Both the position numbers and the translations under genes were made by a program. A stretch of DNA of 64,000 nt from Torreya grandis (taxonomy: Eukaryota; Streptophyta; Pinopsida; Cupressales; Taxaceae): positions 2,066,001 to 2,130,000 of the forward strand of contig JARHVA010000002.1 of NCBI GenBank assembly GCA_037957365.1. Reading direction: 5' to 3'. This document shows, in pieces, positions 33,507 through 44,523 of this stretch. The notes beneath the pieces were generated by a model, which saw nothing but the letters and a program-made list of their open reading frames with translations, was not told the origin of the DNA and ran no database searches. The first letter of the stretch is position 1, and every line of letters begins with the position of its first letter.

Positions 33507-34815
33507 AGGAACCTTGGTGGGTTAAAAGATGCTGAGGATTCCAAATTTTCTATTGAAATGACTTGAATATTGCTTGCAAGCTCCACCAAACTATGTTGAC
33601 TGGGTCAACCTAGTTCTGTGAAACCTTATTTGTTAAACTCTATTAAGATGACTAAGTCGACCTGGTTAACTTAGTTTGTTATCTAAATGTTGATTGTAAG
33701 ACTAAGTCAACCTGTTCGACATAGTTTGTTGTTTTAAGACTAAATAAGAGTACTATGTTGACATGTTCGATCCAATAACCTATATCTGATGAAGACCTAC
33801 ACAAAAAAATAGAGTCATTTTGATGCAACTGTGTTAAATCTGTACATAGAAGTTAGAACTATACTAACCTGGTCAATCTAGTATCACAAATATAGAAAAC
33901 ATAATAAAATGATAGAAATGAGTAGCATGAAAAAAAACATGTAAGGGTTAGATTCATGTCAAGTTCACTAGAATGTATGTAATGAGAAATGCATTGGATC
34001 TAGAAATCAATCATAACTCGTAGAAGATATATCATACTTCCACTTTCAATTGGAGATACATTAGATAATCGAGGTCATAACTAATATGGATTCGCTAGAC
34101 CTAATCAAGGGATCTCTTACCACAATAATATGACTAGAGAGGGTTCCAAAACCTTCAATCAATCAAAACTACACGATAACCCTAACTAAGTCCTATGTTT
34201 TCATATTCACTATACTAATAACAAGTAAATCAAAAATCTAATCTAGTGCTCATCAAAGTTTGTGGCACAAAGTGAGAGTAATAAACACTAAAAGTAAACA
34301 TGCATAGAAGACACACTCATGTCAATGTATATGAAATTCTAATGCATGGAAGAGAAATACAAATGCATATCTATCTACTTTTACAAAGGAGGAATAAAGT
34401 TAAGAATACTTACCTTTGAAGATGAACCTGTCGAACCTCAATCTCTCCTTTAGCCAAGGTGTTTCGCAAGAGGTTGTTGTGGTATGTAAGGATGATAAGG
34501 ATAAATCAGCGCTAGACTACACAACCTATCAATGCATCTAAAAGACTTCTCCACAAGATAAGATCCGTATCTCCAAAGAAAGTATGAAACCCCAAGCTTG
34601 CTCCTCAAGCAGAATGGTGGATAAGCAGATGCGCAATATATATTACTTCTTCTCTTCATCATAAATGATGGAAATGAATGTATTTATAAAGACGGATCTA
34701 ACCCTAAACCCTTCTGAAAGTTTCGGCTGATAAGGTCGACCTGATCGACCTAGTATCGTAATTAACAAAAACTTACTAGGTCATAGACTGGGTCGACCAA
34801 AGGCCAACCTAGACC
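32297..34815. repeat. GTCGACC-GGTCGAC palindrome array
   Basis: About a dozen imperfect copies of a roughly 20-bp palindrome of the type aagtcgaccaggtcgactta are scattered over 2.5 kb. Sites lie near 32297, 32346, 32406, 32458, 33325, 33382, 33604, 33655, 33708, 33757, 33863, 34735 and 34785. Many have one half decayed to ttgac or tcaac. The region lies upstream of the minus-strand gag-like relic, so it is probably that element's LTR or leader. Exact LTR edges were not resolved; one possible edge is TGTTGGCC at 32654. Confidence 0.75.
33475..33500. repeat. (GA)n microsatellite
   Basis: About 13 GA units within the GTCGAC-rich region. Confidence 0.9.
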
Positions 34816-35156
34816 CTTAATAAATTTTATCAACAAGAATACAAGGTCGACATAGTCATGTAAACTATCAAAAAGATGTTTAGGTTGAGGAAAGGGCTAA
34901 TGAAGGTAGTAAAAGACTAGAGTAGTGTGCAAAATAAAAGACAAAGCTTGGGGGAATGGTTTTTAGGAGACAAGTGTGTAGATAACAAGTGGCAAAAGGG
35001 ACAACAATCTTGCGAAACATCAATGGTATGCTCATCCCTTTCTCAATGCACCCCTTAAGACATACACTCAGAGAAATTGAGACTCGACAGATTCCTTCAA
35101 GATAAAGAGTGTCAGTAATTGACAAAAATTTGAAAATATTATGTGTATACAATTTT

Positions 35157-35607
35157 TGTTGGAGTGGTCATATCCACATTAACTAGTGATTTGAGTAATT
35201 TCAAATCAGTTTTCTCTTTAAATGTGTTCATACCCACTCACAGTGTTAAGCTTGATTTGGGGTTTTATTATAATTGTTGGATTGTTTTTCTACATATACA
35301 CGAACAATGTTTTGTTATGCACTTATTTATACAATTCTTTATATTTAAATTGATCATAACAATCAAACAGTTGATATGAAAAGAACTCAATAAACTATTT
35401 AACAAATAAACTATTTAACAACACTCATTGTGCTTCTTTATGAAAGTAGGAAGAGAAAACTCCAAATTGTATATTCACCTTGAAATACAATAATGGGAGA
35501 CCTTTTGTGCACAATGTTTAACTAATTGTTGTGTGCAATGATCTTAAGGGTGTGATAATGATGTGCAAGAGATCATGGATAGATGAGAAGCATTCTCAAC
35601 TCCAACA
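35157..35607 (+). repeat. 5' LTR of family E element
   Basis: 451 bp, starting TGTTGGAG and ending CCAACA. Homologous to 3988-4424 and 44085-44523. Confidence 0.8.
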
Positions 35608-35618
35608 TGGTATCACAG
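35608..35618 (+). promoter_or_regulatory. Primer binding site of family E element
   Basis: TGGTATCACAG follows the LTR directly. It matches the iMet primer site at 10 of 11 positions. Confidence 0.75.
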
Positions 35619-35723
35619 AAGACTCCTTAGTTATAGCTCCTACGATTGTTTAACATATTGAGGATTTGATCTCAGTATTTTGATTTGGTATACGGATATG
35701 TGGAGGCTATTTTTTGCTGGACG

Positions 35724-36450
35724 TAGTCTTATTTGCATGCCGTACACCAGCCATACATGGAGGGTTTATGAGATTGTGTGATTTGGCCATATATAGGATT
35801 TACTTGGGGTTCATTTTTTATTGTCAATGTTTTGAGATCAATTTTGAGCCTTGGCAAGCTCCTTGTTTTTATTTCCCAGGTCCTTATTCAATCTCAAGGT
35901 TCATTCGCATGTCGGGACACCCTTTCTTTTTTGGCCACGAATTGGTCGGCTTGGTCATACCCTGCACGAGCTTCCTGGTTTCAACTTGTGAGCTATTTTC
36001 ATCATATCCAAACCGTTAAGCAACTCGGCACCTATCAACTGCAGGCCTCAGTGAGCCCCTTGGCGAGTTCTCCTCTACGGTCCACGAGTTGCATGCGGCT
36101 TCACCTCGATCGGCGAGCTGGATGTTTTGGCTGACCATTGGTGAGCTACTCCCGGATCTGCGTTGAAAATATCAAGAATTCATTACTCTCGCAGTCATCT
36201 AGATCCGGATCGCGGTCTCTGTGATCATTTAACAACAACAAGTCTCTAACCTTTAACCCTACCTCAGCCATAAACAACATTTAGCCGTGTACAGGGCTGG
36301 GAACGGCCATGCAAATTCCTTGTTTACCAGGTTCAAACCTCGGTTTCAGTAACCGATGGCCACAGAAATAGCCTCTGTCCAAGGTCTTGAAGGACATGAC
36401 GGTCGCGATAACAGCTCACCGACTGCATATATATTATTGAGAATGGAAGC
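35724..36450 (+). repeat. Segment X with GC-rich extension
   Basis: 35724-36187 is the better preserved partner of 29128-29610. The stretch to about 36430 is clearly richer in G and C than the surroundings and has many CpG. Two overlapping frames of 101 and 118 residues occur (35714-36019 and 35778-36134). I recognise no protein in either, and the paired copy does not preserve them. A GGTTCAAACCT box lies at 36330-36340. Confidence 0.6.
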
Positions 36451-37200
36451 TTAAATGATGCGAGGCCATTTTGGCATTCAAAATTTCGTTAAAGCTTGCA
36501 ATTCTCTCAAACTCTAGGATTCGACGCCCAATTTAAGTGTTTTGCTCAAAACTTATTTTGAGATTTTTCCAAAAGCCTTCCACTATAAAGTGGTATTTAA
36601 GTGGACTTTTTTGGGTTCAAAATTTTATTATTTGAAGAAGTAGACAATTTTTATAAAGTGGGTGATTTTTTTAAATAAGAGGGTATATTTTTTGAAATTG
36701 TGAAAAGAGGAGTACATCTTTTTATTATATAAAGTTTATTGTAAAGTGGTGATGGGAAATTATTAAAAGGGAGAACCTTTTTTTTTGGTTTTTTTTTTTT
36801 AAAAAGAGGGGTGCCTTTATTAGTTTTGTATTTTCCTTTCATATTGATTGTCGAAGATGGAGGTGAGGTCTGGGCTGGTAGGAGGTTAGAGCCCCTCATA
36901 AATGAAACAAACTTGTTTTCGCTCCTTCCCACCTTCATTTTTGGAGGTTGTTATTTATAGAATTTGTACCCACTTGTCATTACACATTGTACTCCACTTT
37001 CATTTGTGGGCACATTTTACGCTAAGTTCGATGTCTCATTTTGAATGTATATTGTATCTTTTTTGCCACTTATTATACTCACAAACATATTTTCGATGGT
37101 AACCGACATCTATTTTGAGGGATCTATTTTGATCTCATTTGGATATTTTTCACCATTATTGGTTTTTCCATGTCTCTGGGTATGGATACCTATATGTTTG
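36451..37200 (+). other. Internal non-coding stretch of family E element
   Basis: AT-rich with homopolymer runs (t and a tracts near 36780-36810). Short frames only. No function recognised. Confidence 0.45.
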
Positions 37201-37249
37201 AACCCCTCAAATCTTCTAACTACACAAATGGAAAACTAAAATGCAAATG

Positions 37250-38293
37250 CACTTGCCGATGAAAGGATTGTAGAGAGTTGTACTTAGTGACTTTCCAAAC
37301 TTTACAGATCATGACAATATTGTGTGGCTTGCATCCTTGAAAAATGAAGCACTTTATTTCATTTGCCTCCATGTTTTGAATTATTTGTAGTCTCATATTG
37401 TTCATGCCACATCAGCTTGGGACATTATTTCATCATTGTTTGATGAGGTCACTTCACCTCCACATGTTCATCTTCCTTCTCCTTCCTCTCATAATGAGGT
37501 TTTTCTTGGTGACATTGTTGATGTTTCTCCACCGTCTTCTCCCACTTGTGAGGGTGTAATTATTGATGATGATATGCATGAGGAATATCTGGCATCTACT
37601 TCTTCTATTGGTTCTTGTCTTCCTTCATTTGTTAGTGAGGACTCGTTTCTAGAGGATGAGATGCTTGTACCACCTCTTCCTACTGATCATGCTGCATATT
37701 TGATTATTGGTGGTCACTTGGATGAGGTATCTACACCTCCTCCGCAAATTGATGCACATTATGTTTCTGTGATTGTTTCTCATATTCTTGATTTTGGTGT
37801 GATTGTTGATAGTACCATGTTAGATGTTAAGCAACCAATTGATCCTATGGCCTCTTTCCTAGCACTTTAGGGAGCACACAGGGAACTAATGAAACAAACT
37901 TCCTTTTTGCACTCCCTGATTCACTTAAAAGATGCCATCATATACTCTCTACAGAAGAAACTAGTTGGTAAACAACATCAGAGTGATATGTTGGACACTC
38001 ATGCCCATGTTCTTATTCCACCATGTACTGTTACTGAATCTCTTATGCATCCTCTTGATGCACTTTTACAATGTGATCTACCCGATCTTAAGCAACCCAT
38101 TTTTCGTGTTGCTCCTCTTATTGTAGATGATACTTCTATGGTTACTATTATTGCACACTCTGTACATCCTAGTCTAGTTCCATCTGCATATATGCTTGAT
38201 TCTTTTGAGAAGCATGCCATTGATTTTGCATCTCACATGATTCATTTTGTGGGTCATACTACTCAACTTGTGGGCATTGATAAACATCGATAG
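37250..38293 (+). pseudogene. ORF of family E element, gag-like N-terminus
   Basis: One frame runs from about 37290 to 38293 with stops only at about 37388 and 37868. The start region reads FTDHDNIVWLASLKNEALYF then TSAWDIISSLFDEV, which recalls the helix pattern of copia gag (UBN2 type, with a W-x-L-x-S-L block and an A-W--L--F block). The rest is rich in Pro, Ser and acidic residues (SPSSHNEVFLGDIVDVSPPS) and then in His and hydrophobics, with no zinc knuckle or enzyme motif. Codon choice looks biased to T-ending codons. A protein of about 330 residues would result with the stops read. I do not recognise a named family. Confidence 0.5.
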
Positions 38294-39216
38294 GGTATTG
38301 ATACCCCTATATAGCTTGGTTTGCAATTTTTTAGGCATGTCATTAGTTATGACACAAATATTTCATGTTCATGGGGATATTTTGATAGAGTTCCATCCTT
38401 TATTCACTCCACTCTTCATGAGGATAGTGAGCTAAATATGGGCTCTTTTGCATTTATACTTAGGCTTCAGAAACCTGAGAGTATAGTGATTTGCATGTTA
38501 CCTCACATTCTTCTACTATGGACTTTGCACCCAATCATATGTAGACATCTTCATCCACCATTCATTTTCATTTGGGGTGGATTTATGATCAATATTGGCA
38601 TCGTCGACATTATTATTTGAGAGGAATCTATAGACAAGGTTCCTCCACCACTCAGCTTCTTCGACTACACATTGCTCCTCTTACTTTTTGATGATCCTTG
38701 GTTATTTGAGCTCCTTATTAGGCAGATTTGTTTTGGACCCTACATCTCTCATTTCAGAGTTGTCATCTACTATAACTTGATTACATTGTGGACCATCTTG
38801 CTTTGCTTGGTGATATTGTTATTGTATGGGACGTTTATTTATAGTCACATTCATGGATTTTTTTCTTTGTGTTTGTATGTTCCATATTGAGCACTTTATT
38901 ATTTAGTTGTTGACTTTCCCATCACCACCTGGGACATATTCTTAAGACATTTCTATATGTATCATTGATTTTGATAGTCTCCTTTAGATTTCTTATGGGG
39001 TTTGTTATTCTTCTGAAGAGTAGCTAGTGTGGTGAAGCCTAGTGTCAGTATTTCGATGTTTTTTAGTGGGATCATCCCACTCATACTATTATTTGAGTCA
39101 CTACACCCACTTCATAATTATGGGTGGGGAGGGGGTGATGTGCACATGCTAATTTAGGTGTTGTGCACCTTGTTATCCCTTGGTGCACCATATTTTCATT
39201 TTCAGGGAGTTGATTG
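38294..39216 (+). other. Internal region of family E element after the ORF
   Basis: Short hydrophobic frames (38321-38620 and 38672-38890) look like decayed coding or chance AT-rich frames. No motif seen. The C3 insertion follows. Confidence 0.45.
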
Positions 39217-40407
39217 TGTCAGGATCTTGCTCCACCAAAAGAGCACAATATGATTACCAAACCAAGCAACTTAATATGCGGAAATAAACCAGATTCAACA
39301 AGTAACTAGAATTCAGAATAACACATGATATGAGAGACAATACACAACTTGTATTAACACTTTTACAGAAAAGAATACAATAAAGAAGATGCCACTTCTT
39401 CTCCACCACCTTACAAAGGTTTCCCACACCTCAAGTGAACACTAATTCTCTCCTCAAAGCTCTCCCTCTCAGGTCCCAACACCCAACTCAAACACAGAGT
39501 TGGTGTTCACCTCCCGTGCTCCACGCACACCACAAGTGCTCCACGCACTCCACAAGTACTCCAGGTACTTCAAGTAGATCTCCCATTAACCTGCAACAAC
39601 CTGCTGTTCAACAGACCATACTTATGGAAGGGACTGCCATGCCTTCCTCTTAGCTCTCCATGTACTCCACGTATATCACAGTGAGTACACACACCATACT
39701 CCAAGTAGATCCTGCCTGATCCTGCTCCCTGTTGTGTTGCTGTCTTATCTGATCTCCAACCTACAGATCAATAAATGGTTTTGCACACCTCTGAACCTCG
39801 ACCTTGCACACACACACACACACCTGTAGATCAATGATCTTACTTACCATGTAGATCTCCTATCAGGGCCATGCTCACCTGATGACCAAGATCATACATA
39901 CCTGAAGAATCCAATTGACTCTCTAATCCAGCACCAACACAACTGGTACTGTGGCACTAGGAGGAACGCACCATTGCTCTACCTCACACACCGAAGGAGC
40001 TTATAATTATGCTCTCTTACTACCTAGCACTAATTTACAATACAACCATGAGTCTATTATATAGAACTCTTCCAAACAATAATTAGACATCTAATTACAA
40101 TAATTAGATCCGCAGCTATGAGTCTAAAATTAGCACTCATCATGCAAACACTTGGTTCGTTAGCTAATTGCCCGTAATAAACTCACAGTCGAACCACACA
40201 AGCGACCGACATCGGTCCCTATCCGCCTGGAGGTGACTGACGTCGGCCGATCCATGATCGACGTCAGTTGCTTCTCTTTCACTGTCCTGCCGACGTCGAC
40301 TGATCAGACTAACGCCGGTTGCTCTGACACTTAGCAACCTTCAACAACTCCTCCAATGGCCTTCTCTGTGTCTGCATCAGTGAAGCTTTTAGCTCCACAA
40401 CCTAACA
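39217..40407 (-). repeat. 3' LTR of C3
   Basis: 1191 bp, edges TGTCAGG and CCTAACA on the plus strand. Contains a (CA)n run near 39807 and a palindrome cluster at 40200-40320. Confidence 0.93.
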
Positions 40408-40420
40408 ATCTCCTACTTGG
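40408..40420 (-). promoter_or_regulatory. Polypurine tract of C3
   Basis: The minus strand reads ccaagtaggagat next to the LTR. Confidence 0.88.
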
Positions 40421-40479
40421 AGATAAATAGCTGCATTGTACCTGTACCTGTACTCCATCTAATCTGTTTCCTGGTTTGT

Positions 40480-41130
40480 ATCCCTCTTCAAGCTCCCACT
40501 TGAAGACTAACCACCACACATCCCGTGGTGCACCTCCTGTCATCCGAGTACCCTGCCACATCCGAACCTACAAACACATGTAGTGAAGTCCTGACCCTGC
40601 ATAGCATGAATCCCTGCTGTTGGTCCCTCTCAGATACCTGAGAACCCACTTCCCCGAATTGGCTCCTAACTCTCTGACAACTCCCACTGCATGGGAATAC
40701 TCAGTTCTATACCAAACCTCATGTGATTTTGGACACTGTACCTGTCCAGCCCTTAATAAAAATTTAACCTCACCAACACCTGATTCACATCAGCTCCCAT
40801 TGGAGACAAAATCTACCTGTGATCTCCATGTCTCCCATGTCAAAGAATTTTGCTGCTCCAAACTCCTCCTGACATGCCACTGAACTAATCTTACCCTTAG
40901 CTCAGCAAAACCCTGTATGTGCAAACCCTGCTAGCAAATATACCATCCACATACAGTAACAGAATGATGTCGCGACTCATCATCCACCTGGTAAGTCAAA
41001 CACAATGGTTATACTAACATTGACTAAAGCCCTACTTTGTCATCCACCTGGTACCACCTGTCAGTCCTGTCCCACTGTCCTGCAGCTTCCTCAAGACCAT
41101 ATGCCTGGTCTTCCGTCTCACATGTCCGTT
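40480..41130 (-). pseudogene. Reverse transcriptase/RNase H remnant of C3
   Basis: On the minus strand SRDIILLLYVDGIFA near 40970-40930 is the YVDD region with the second Asp changed to Gly. QGFAELRVRLVQWHVRRSL follows near 40905-40850. The RNase H connection survives only in pieces. Stops and small deletions abound. Confidence 0.8.
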
Positions 41131-41384
41131 CACTCTATTCTTCAACTAAGGAATCCATTCGTCTATGTGCTTTCACATTGGCTGGCAACCCTACCAAAAC
41201 TCCCATTTGGTTTTGCATCATATCCCTACCATGCTCCCACCTGTTTCCTGGATCCTTCCTGCTCTACAATCAACAACGAGTATAAAGAAGAGGAACAACG
41301 AATTTGAGGGCCTAATTACATCTTCAGTCCTCCGTATGGGTGTTTGAGACTCCTTGACAGCAAGCTGTCCACCCAAAATCTGTT

Positions 41385-41665
41385 ACAGTGACCGACCTCG
41401 ATCACTCCACAGTCTACATACGACCGACGTCGGTTCCCATGCATCTGTCCCTAACTACCAACCTACTAACATCGGTGTCCCTGTTGCCGACGTTGGTCCT
41501 CCTGACCGACGTCGGTCTTACTTACTGCCGACGTCGGTCCTCCTGACCGATGTCGGTCTTACCCTGCCTGACATCACCAGCTTTGGTCTGCACATGACCG
41601 ATATCGGCACCTGTCTGTTCGACGCCGGTTCTTCCTGACCGACGCCGGTATCTGTGTTCGACTAT
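41385..41665. repeat. GACGTC palindrome cluster inside C3
   Basis: The best preserved cluster. It includes a perfect 14-bp palindrome GACCGACGTCGGTC at 41504-41517 and near-perfect copies near 41430, 41487, 41528, 41552 and 41600-41650. Spacing is about 25-35 bp. Confidence 0.9.
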
Positions 41666-42031
41666 GAGTGATGACTTTTTACCCGCGAGCTCCTTTGAAT
41701 CAATATCCATGTCAAAACTGCCCTGCTCAGAAGTATCCAGCACCATCCACTGGTTTCTGTCTGCCATCTCCTCCAAGAACACCAAGGCTTTCTAGTTCTT
41801 AAGCCTATCAAATATATTTGTCTTTCGCTTAAGAACATGCATCTCCTTCCTGCTCATGTGACCAAGCCTACGAAGCCACATCTCCGCAATAGAAGAAGAA
41901 TCAGTAATATAAACAAGTAGATAAAGAGTACCTATTTTCTTACCACCAGCTAATTTAAGTATATCTGCTGTGAGAGTTCTTGTGCATCTCTCATCACCCA
42001 ATCTTTCTGAAGAAATTAGCCATATCTCCAA
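41522..42031 (-). pseudogene. Gag-pre-integrase segment of C3
   Basis: The frame at 42031-41792 contains AEMWLRRLGHMSRKEMHVL, the copia gag-pre-integrase signature. 41785-41522 continues with LEEMADRNQWMVL and runs into the palindrome cluster, so its C-terminal residues are translated repeats and not protein. Confidence 0.82.
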
Positions 42032-42040
42032 ACCTGGGAC

Positions 42041-42391
42041 CTACATGACCTTCATCAACACCTGTGTGTTGGCCGCCTGCAATTTCAGCTTCACTTTCCC
42101 TTTGCCAATTCTTTGGCAAGGCTCACCAGCTCCTCTACCTGGGGCTGCATGGAAAGAGGCAACTGAATCTTTTATCCAAGATTCAACTTTATCCAAGAAA
42201 CCTCCTAGAGCATCCTGTGCAACATCACCTGCAACATCTGCTTCTTCAGTTTCTTCATGCTGATCTTCCACAAACCAATAATATTCTTTTACCTGCTCTT
42301 TCTTTCCATGGGACCTTAAGTGACCATCTGTGCTTTTCAACTCCTCCATTCTTAGCTTACTTTCATCTGCCATTGCTCTGCTCCCACTCAA
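42041..42391 (-). pseudogene. Gag remnant of C3
   Basis: A 116-residue open frame that starts MSGSRAMADESKLRMEELKS and jumps to SHGKKEQVKEYYW, VEDQHEETEEADV and LDKVESWIKDSVASFHAAPG. It is the same deletion product as in C1, and it is still open here. About 170 residues of capsid core present in C2 are missing, and the zinc-knuckle cysteines are not preserved. Confidence 0.85.
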
Positions 42392-42452
42392 TCAGAAACC
42401 CCTGAGAGTGACCTGTAACCAAACACAAAACCTGCTTCCTGCAACCTTAGGT

Positions 42453-42461
42453 CTGATACCA
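42453..42461 (-). promoter_or_regulatory. Primer binding site of C3
   Basis: The minus strand reads TGGTATCAG two bases from the 5' LTR, an iMet primer site; the next bases (acc) depart from the usual agc. Confidence 0.85.
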
Positions 42462-42463
42462 CT

Positions 42464-43652
42464 TGTCAGGATCTTGCTCCACCAAAAGAGCACAATATGA
42501 TTACCAAACCAAGCAACTTAATATGTGGAAATAAACCAGATTCAACAAGTAACTAGAATTCAGAATAACACATGATATGAGAGACAATACACAACTTGTA
42601 TTAACACTTTTACATAAAAGAATACAATAAAGAAGATGCCACTTCTTCTCCACCACCTTACAGAGGTTTTCCACACCTCAAGTGAATAGTAATTCTCTCC
42701 TCAAAGCTCTCCCTCTCAGGTCCCAACACCCAACTCAAACACAGAGTTGGCGTTCACCTCCCGTGTTCCACGCACACCACAAGTGCTCCACGCACTCCAC
42801 AAGTACTCCATGTACTTCAAGTAGATCTCCCATGAACCTGCAACAACCTGCTGTTCAACAGACCATACTTATGGAAGGAACTGCCATGCCTTCATCTTAG
42901 CTCTCCATGTACTCCACGTACATCACAGTGAGTACACACACCGTACTCCAAGTAGATCAGGCCTGATCCTGCTCCCTGTTGTGTTGCTGTCCTATCTGAT
43001 CTCCAACCTACAGATCAATAAATGGTTCTGCACACCTGTGAACCTCGACCTTGCACACACACACACACCTACAAATCAACGATCTTACTTACCATGTAGA
43101 TATCCTATAAGGGCCATGCTCACTTGATGACCAAGATCATACATACCTGAAGAATCCAGCTGACTCTCCAATCCAGCACCAACACAACTGGTACTGTGGC
43201 ACTAGGAGGAACGCACCATTGCTCTACCTCACACACCGAAGGAGCTTATAATTATGCTCTCTTACTACCTAGCACTAATTTACAATACAACCATGAGTCT
43301 ATTATATAGAACTCATCCAAACAATAATTAGACATCTAATTACAATAATTAGATCCGCAGCTATGAGTCTAAAATGAGCACTCATCATGCAAACACTTGG
43401 TTCGTTAGCTAAGTGCCCGTAATAAACTCGTAGTCGAACCACACAGGTGACCGACGTCGGTCCCTATCTGCCTGGAGGTGACCGACACCGGCCGATCCAT
43501 GACCGACGTCAGTTGCTTCCCTTTCACTGTCCCACCGACGTCGGCTGATCAGACCGACGCCGGTTGCTCTGACACTTAGCAACCTTCAGCAACTCCTCCA
43601 ATGGCCTTCTTCATGTCTGCATCAGTGAAGCTTTTAGCTCCACAACCTAACA
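42464..43652 (-). repeat. 5' LTR of C3
   Basis: 1189 bp. A perfect GACCGACGTCGGTC palindrome lies at 43449-43462, with further near copies to 43565. It is nearly identical to 39217-40407. Confidence 0.93.
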
Positions 43653-43657
43653 AATTG

Positions 43658-44084
43658 AGTGAATTTTTGTTTGATGGGATTCATTCTATCAAATTCACTT
43701 ACTATAACATTATGTTGAGATTTTGATTATGCTTCTTGTGATGCCTTGCAACATATGTTCTCTTCTCCACTCTCACTATGGTTCTACTAGTTTTTTGTTA
43801 CCTTACGATGATACATTTCATCCATGGTGATTATTTTTCCCAGTTTTATGATCAATGTTTTTTACTAAGTGAGCCTTGTACAAAGTATCAATTCTTATTT
43901 GACTTGGCGGTTATAGTGACTCGACATCCATTTATTCTGATAACATGTATTGGTTACTATAGGGACACTTTTATATTTTATTGTGATTTTTGTACATGTA
44001 TATCCAATTATGCCTAGTTATTGGGACCTATTTAATCTTATTGCCTTCTCTTTTATCACTCCCTATTATACATTTAAGGGAGGG
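43658..44084 (+). other. Family E internal region after C3, with polypurine tract
   Basis: Continuation of the family E body. It contains one frame of 79 residues (43778-44017) without recognised motifs. It ends in ttaagggaggg at 44074-44084, a plausible polypurine tract. Confidence 0.55.
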
Positions 44085-44523
44085 TGTTGAAGTGTTTGTA
44101 TCCACACTGGCTAATGGCTTAAGTTATTTCTAAACTAGTTTTCTCTTTAGCCATGTTCACACCCACTCATAGAGTTAAGCTTGATTTGGAATTTTATTTT
44201 AGTTGTTGTATTGTTTTTCTATGTGTGCACAAACAATATTTTATTGTGCACCTATTTCGATAATCCCCTATATTTAGATTGATCACAATAACGAAGTGAT
44301 TATTGTGAAACCAATTCAATAGTCTATTTATTAGGCACTTCTTGTGTTTCTCCATGATGGTAGGAAAAAAGAGCTATGGATTATATATTTACCTTGAAAT
44401 ACAATAATGAGAGACCTTTTGTGCATAATGTTTGTCTAATTATTGTGTGCAATGGTCTTAGAGTTATGGTAATGGTGTGCAATAAAGATATTGGATGGAT
44501 AAGAAACATTCTCAATTATTATA
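44085..44523 (+). repeat. 3' LTR of family E element
   Basis: 439 bp, starting TGTTGAAG; its end has decayed (ttata for ccaaca). Aligns with 35157-35607 and 3988-4424. Confidence 0.78.

Larger units (their letters stand above)
39217..43652 (-). mobile_element. Ty1/copia element C3, internally deleted, nested in family E element
   Basis: A 4436-bp element flanked by GATTG (39212-39216) and AATTG (43653-43657). The LTRs are 42464-43652 (5') and 39217-40407 (3'), almost identical by eye, so this is probably the youngest insertion in the window. The order on the minus strand is iMet primer site, gag remnant with the same central deletion as C1, gag-pre-integrase segment, palindrome cluster, then shredded reverse transcriptase and RNase H. 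Integrase is absent. Confidence 0.93.
35157..44523 (+). mobile_element. Non-autonomous LTR element of family E, with nested C3
   Basis: The 5' LTR is 35157-35607 and the 3' LTR 44085-44523. The flanks are ATTTT (35152-35156) and GTTTT (44524-44528), a 4-of-5 match. TGGTATCACAG (35608-35618) is an iMet-type primer site and ttaagggaggg (44074-44084) a polypurine tract. Removing C3 leaves about 4.9 kb. The body holds segment X, a GC-rich stretch, and one ORF with copia-gag-like features, but no pol motif. The LTRs differ more than those of the copia copies, so the insertion is older, or the ends could come from two elements. Confidence 0.7.

Noticed and set aside
35714..36134. Two overlapping frames of about 100-118 residues as a host gene
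   Set aside because: The second copy of the segment (29128-29610) does not keep either frame and no protein family was recognised.
36285..36430. A functional tRNA gene
   Set aside because: Only a B-box-like sequence fits; no cloverleaf with a paired acceptor stem could be drawn.
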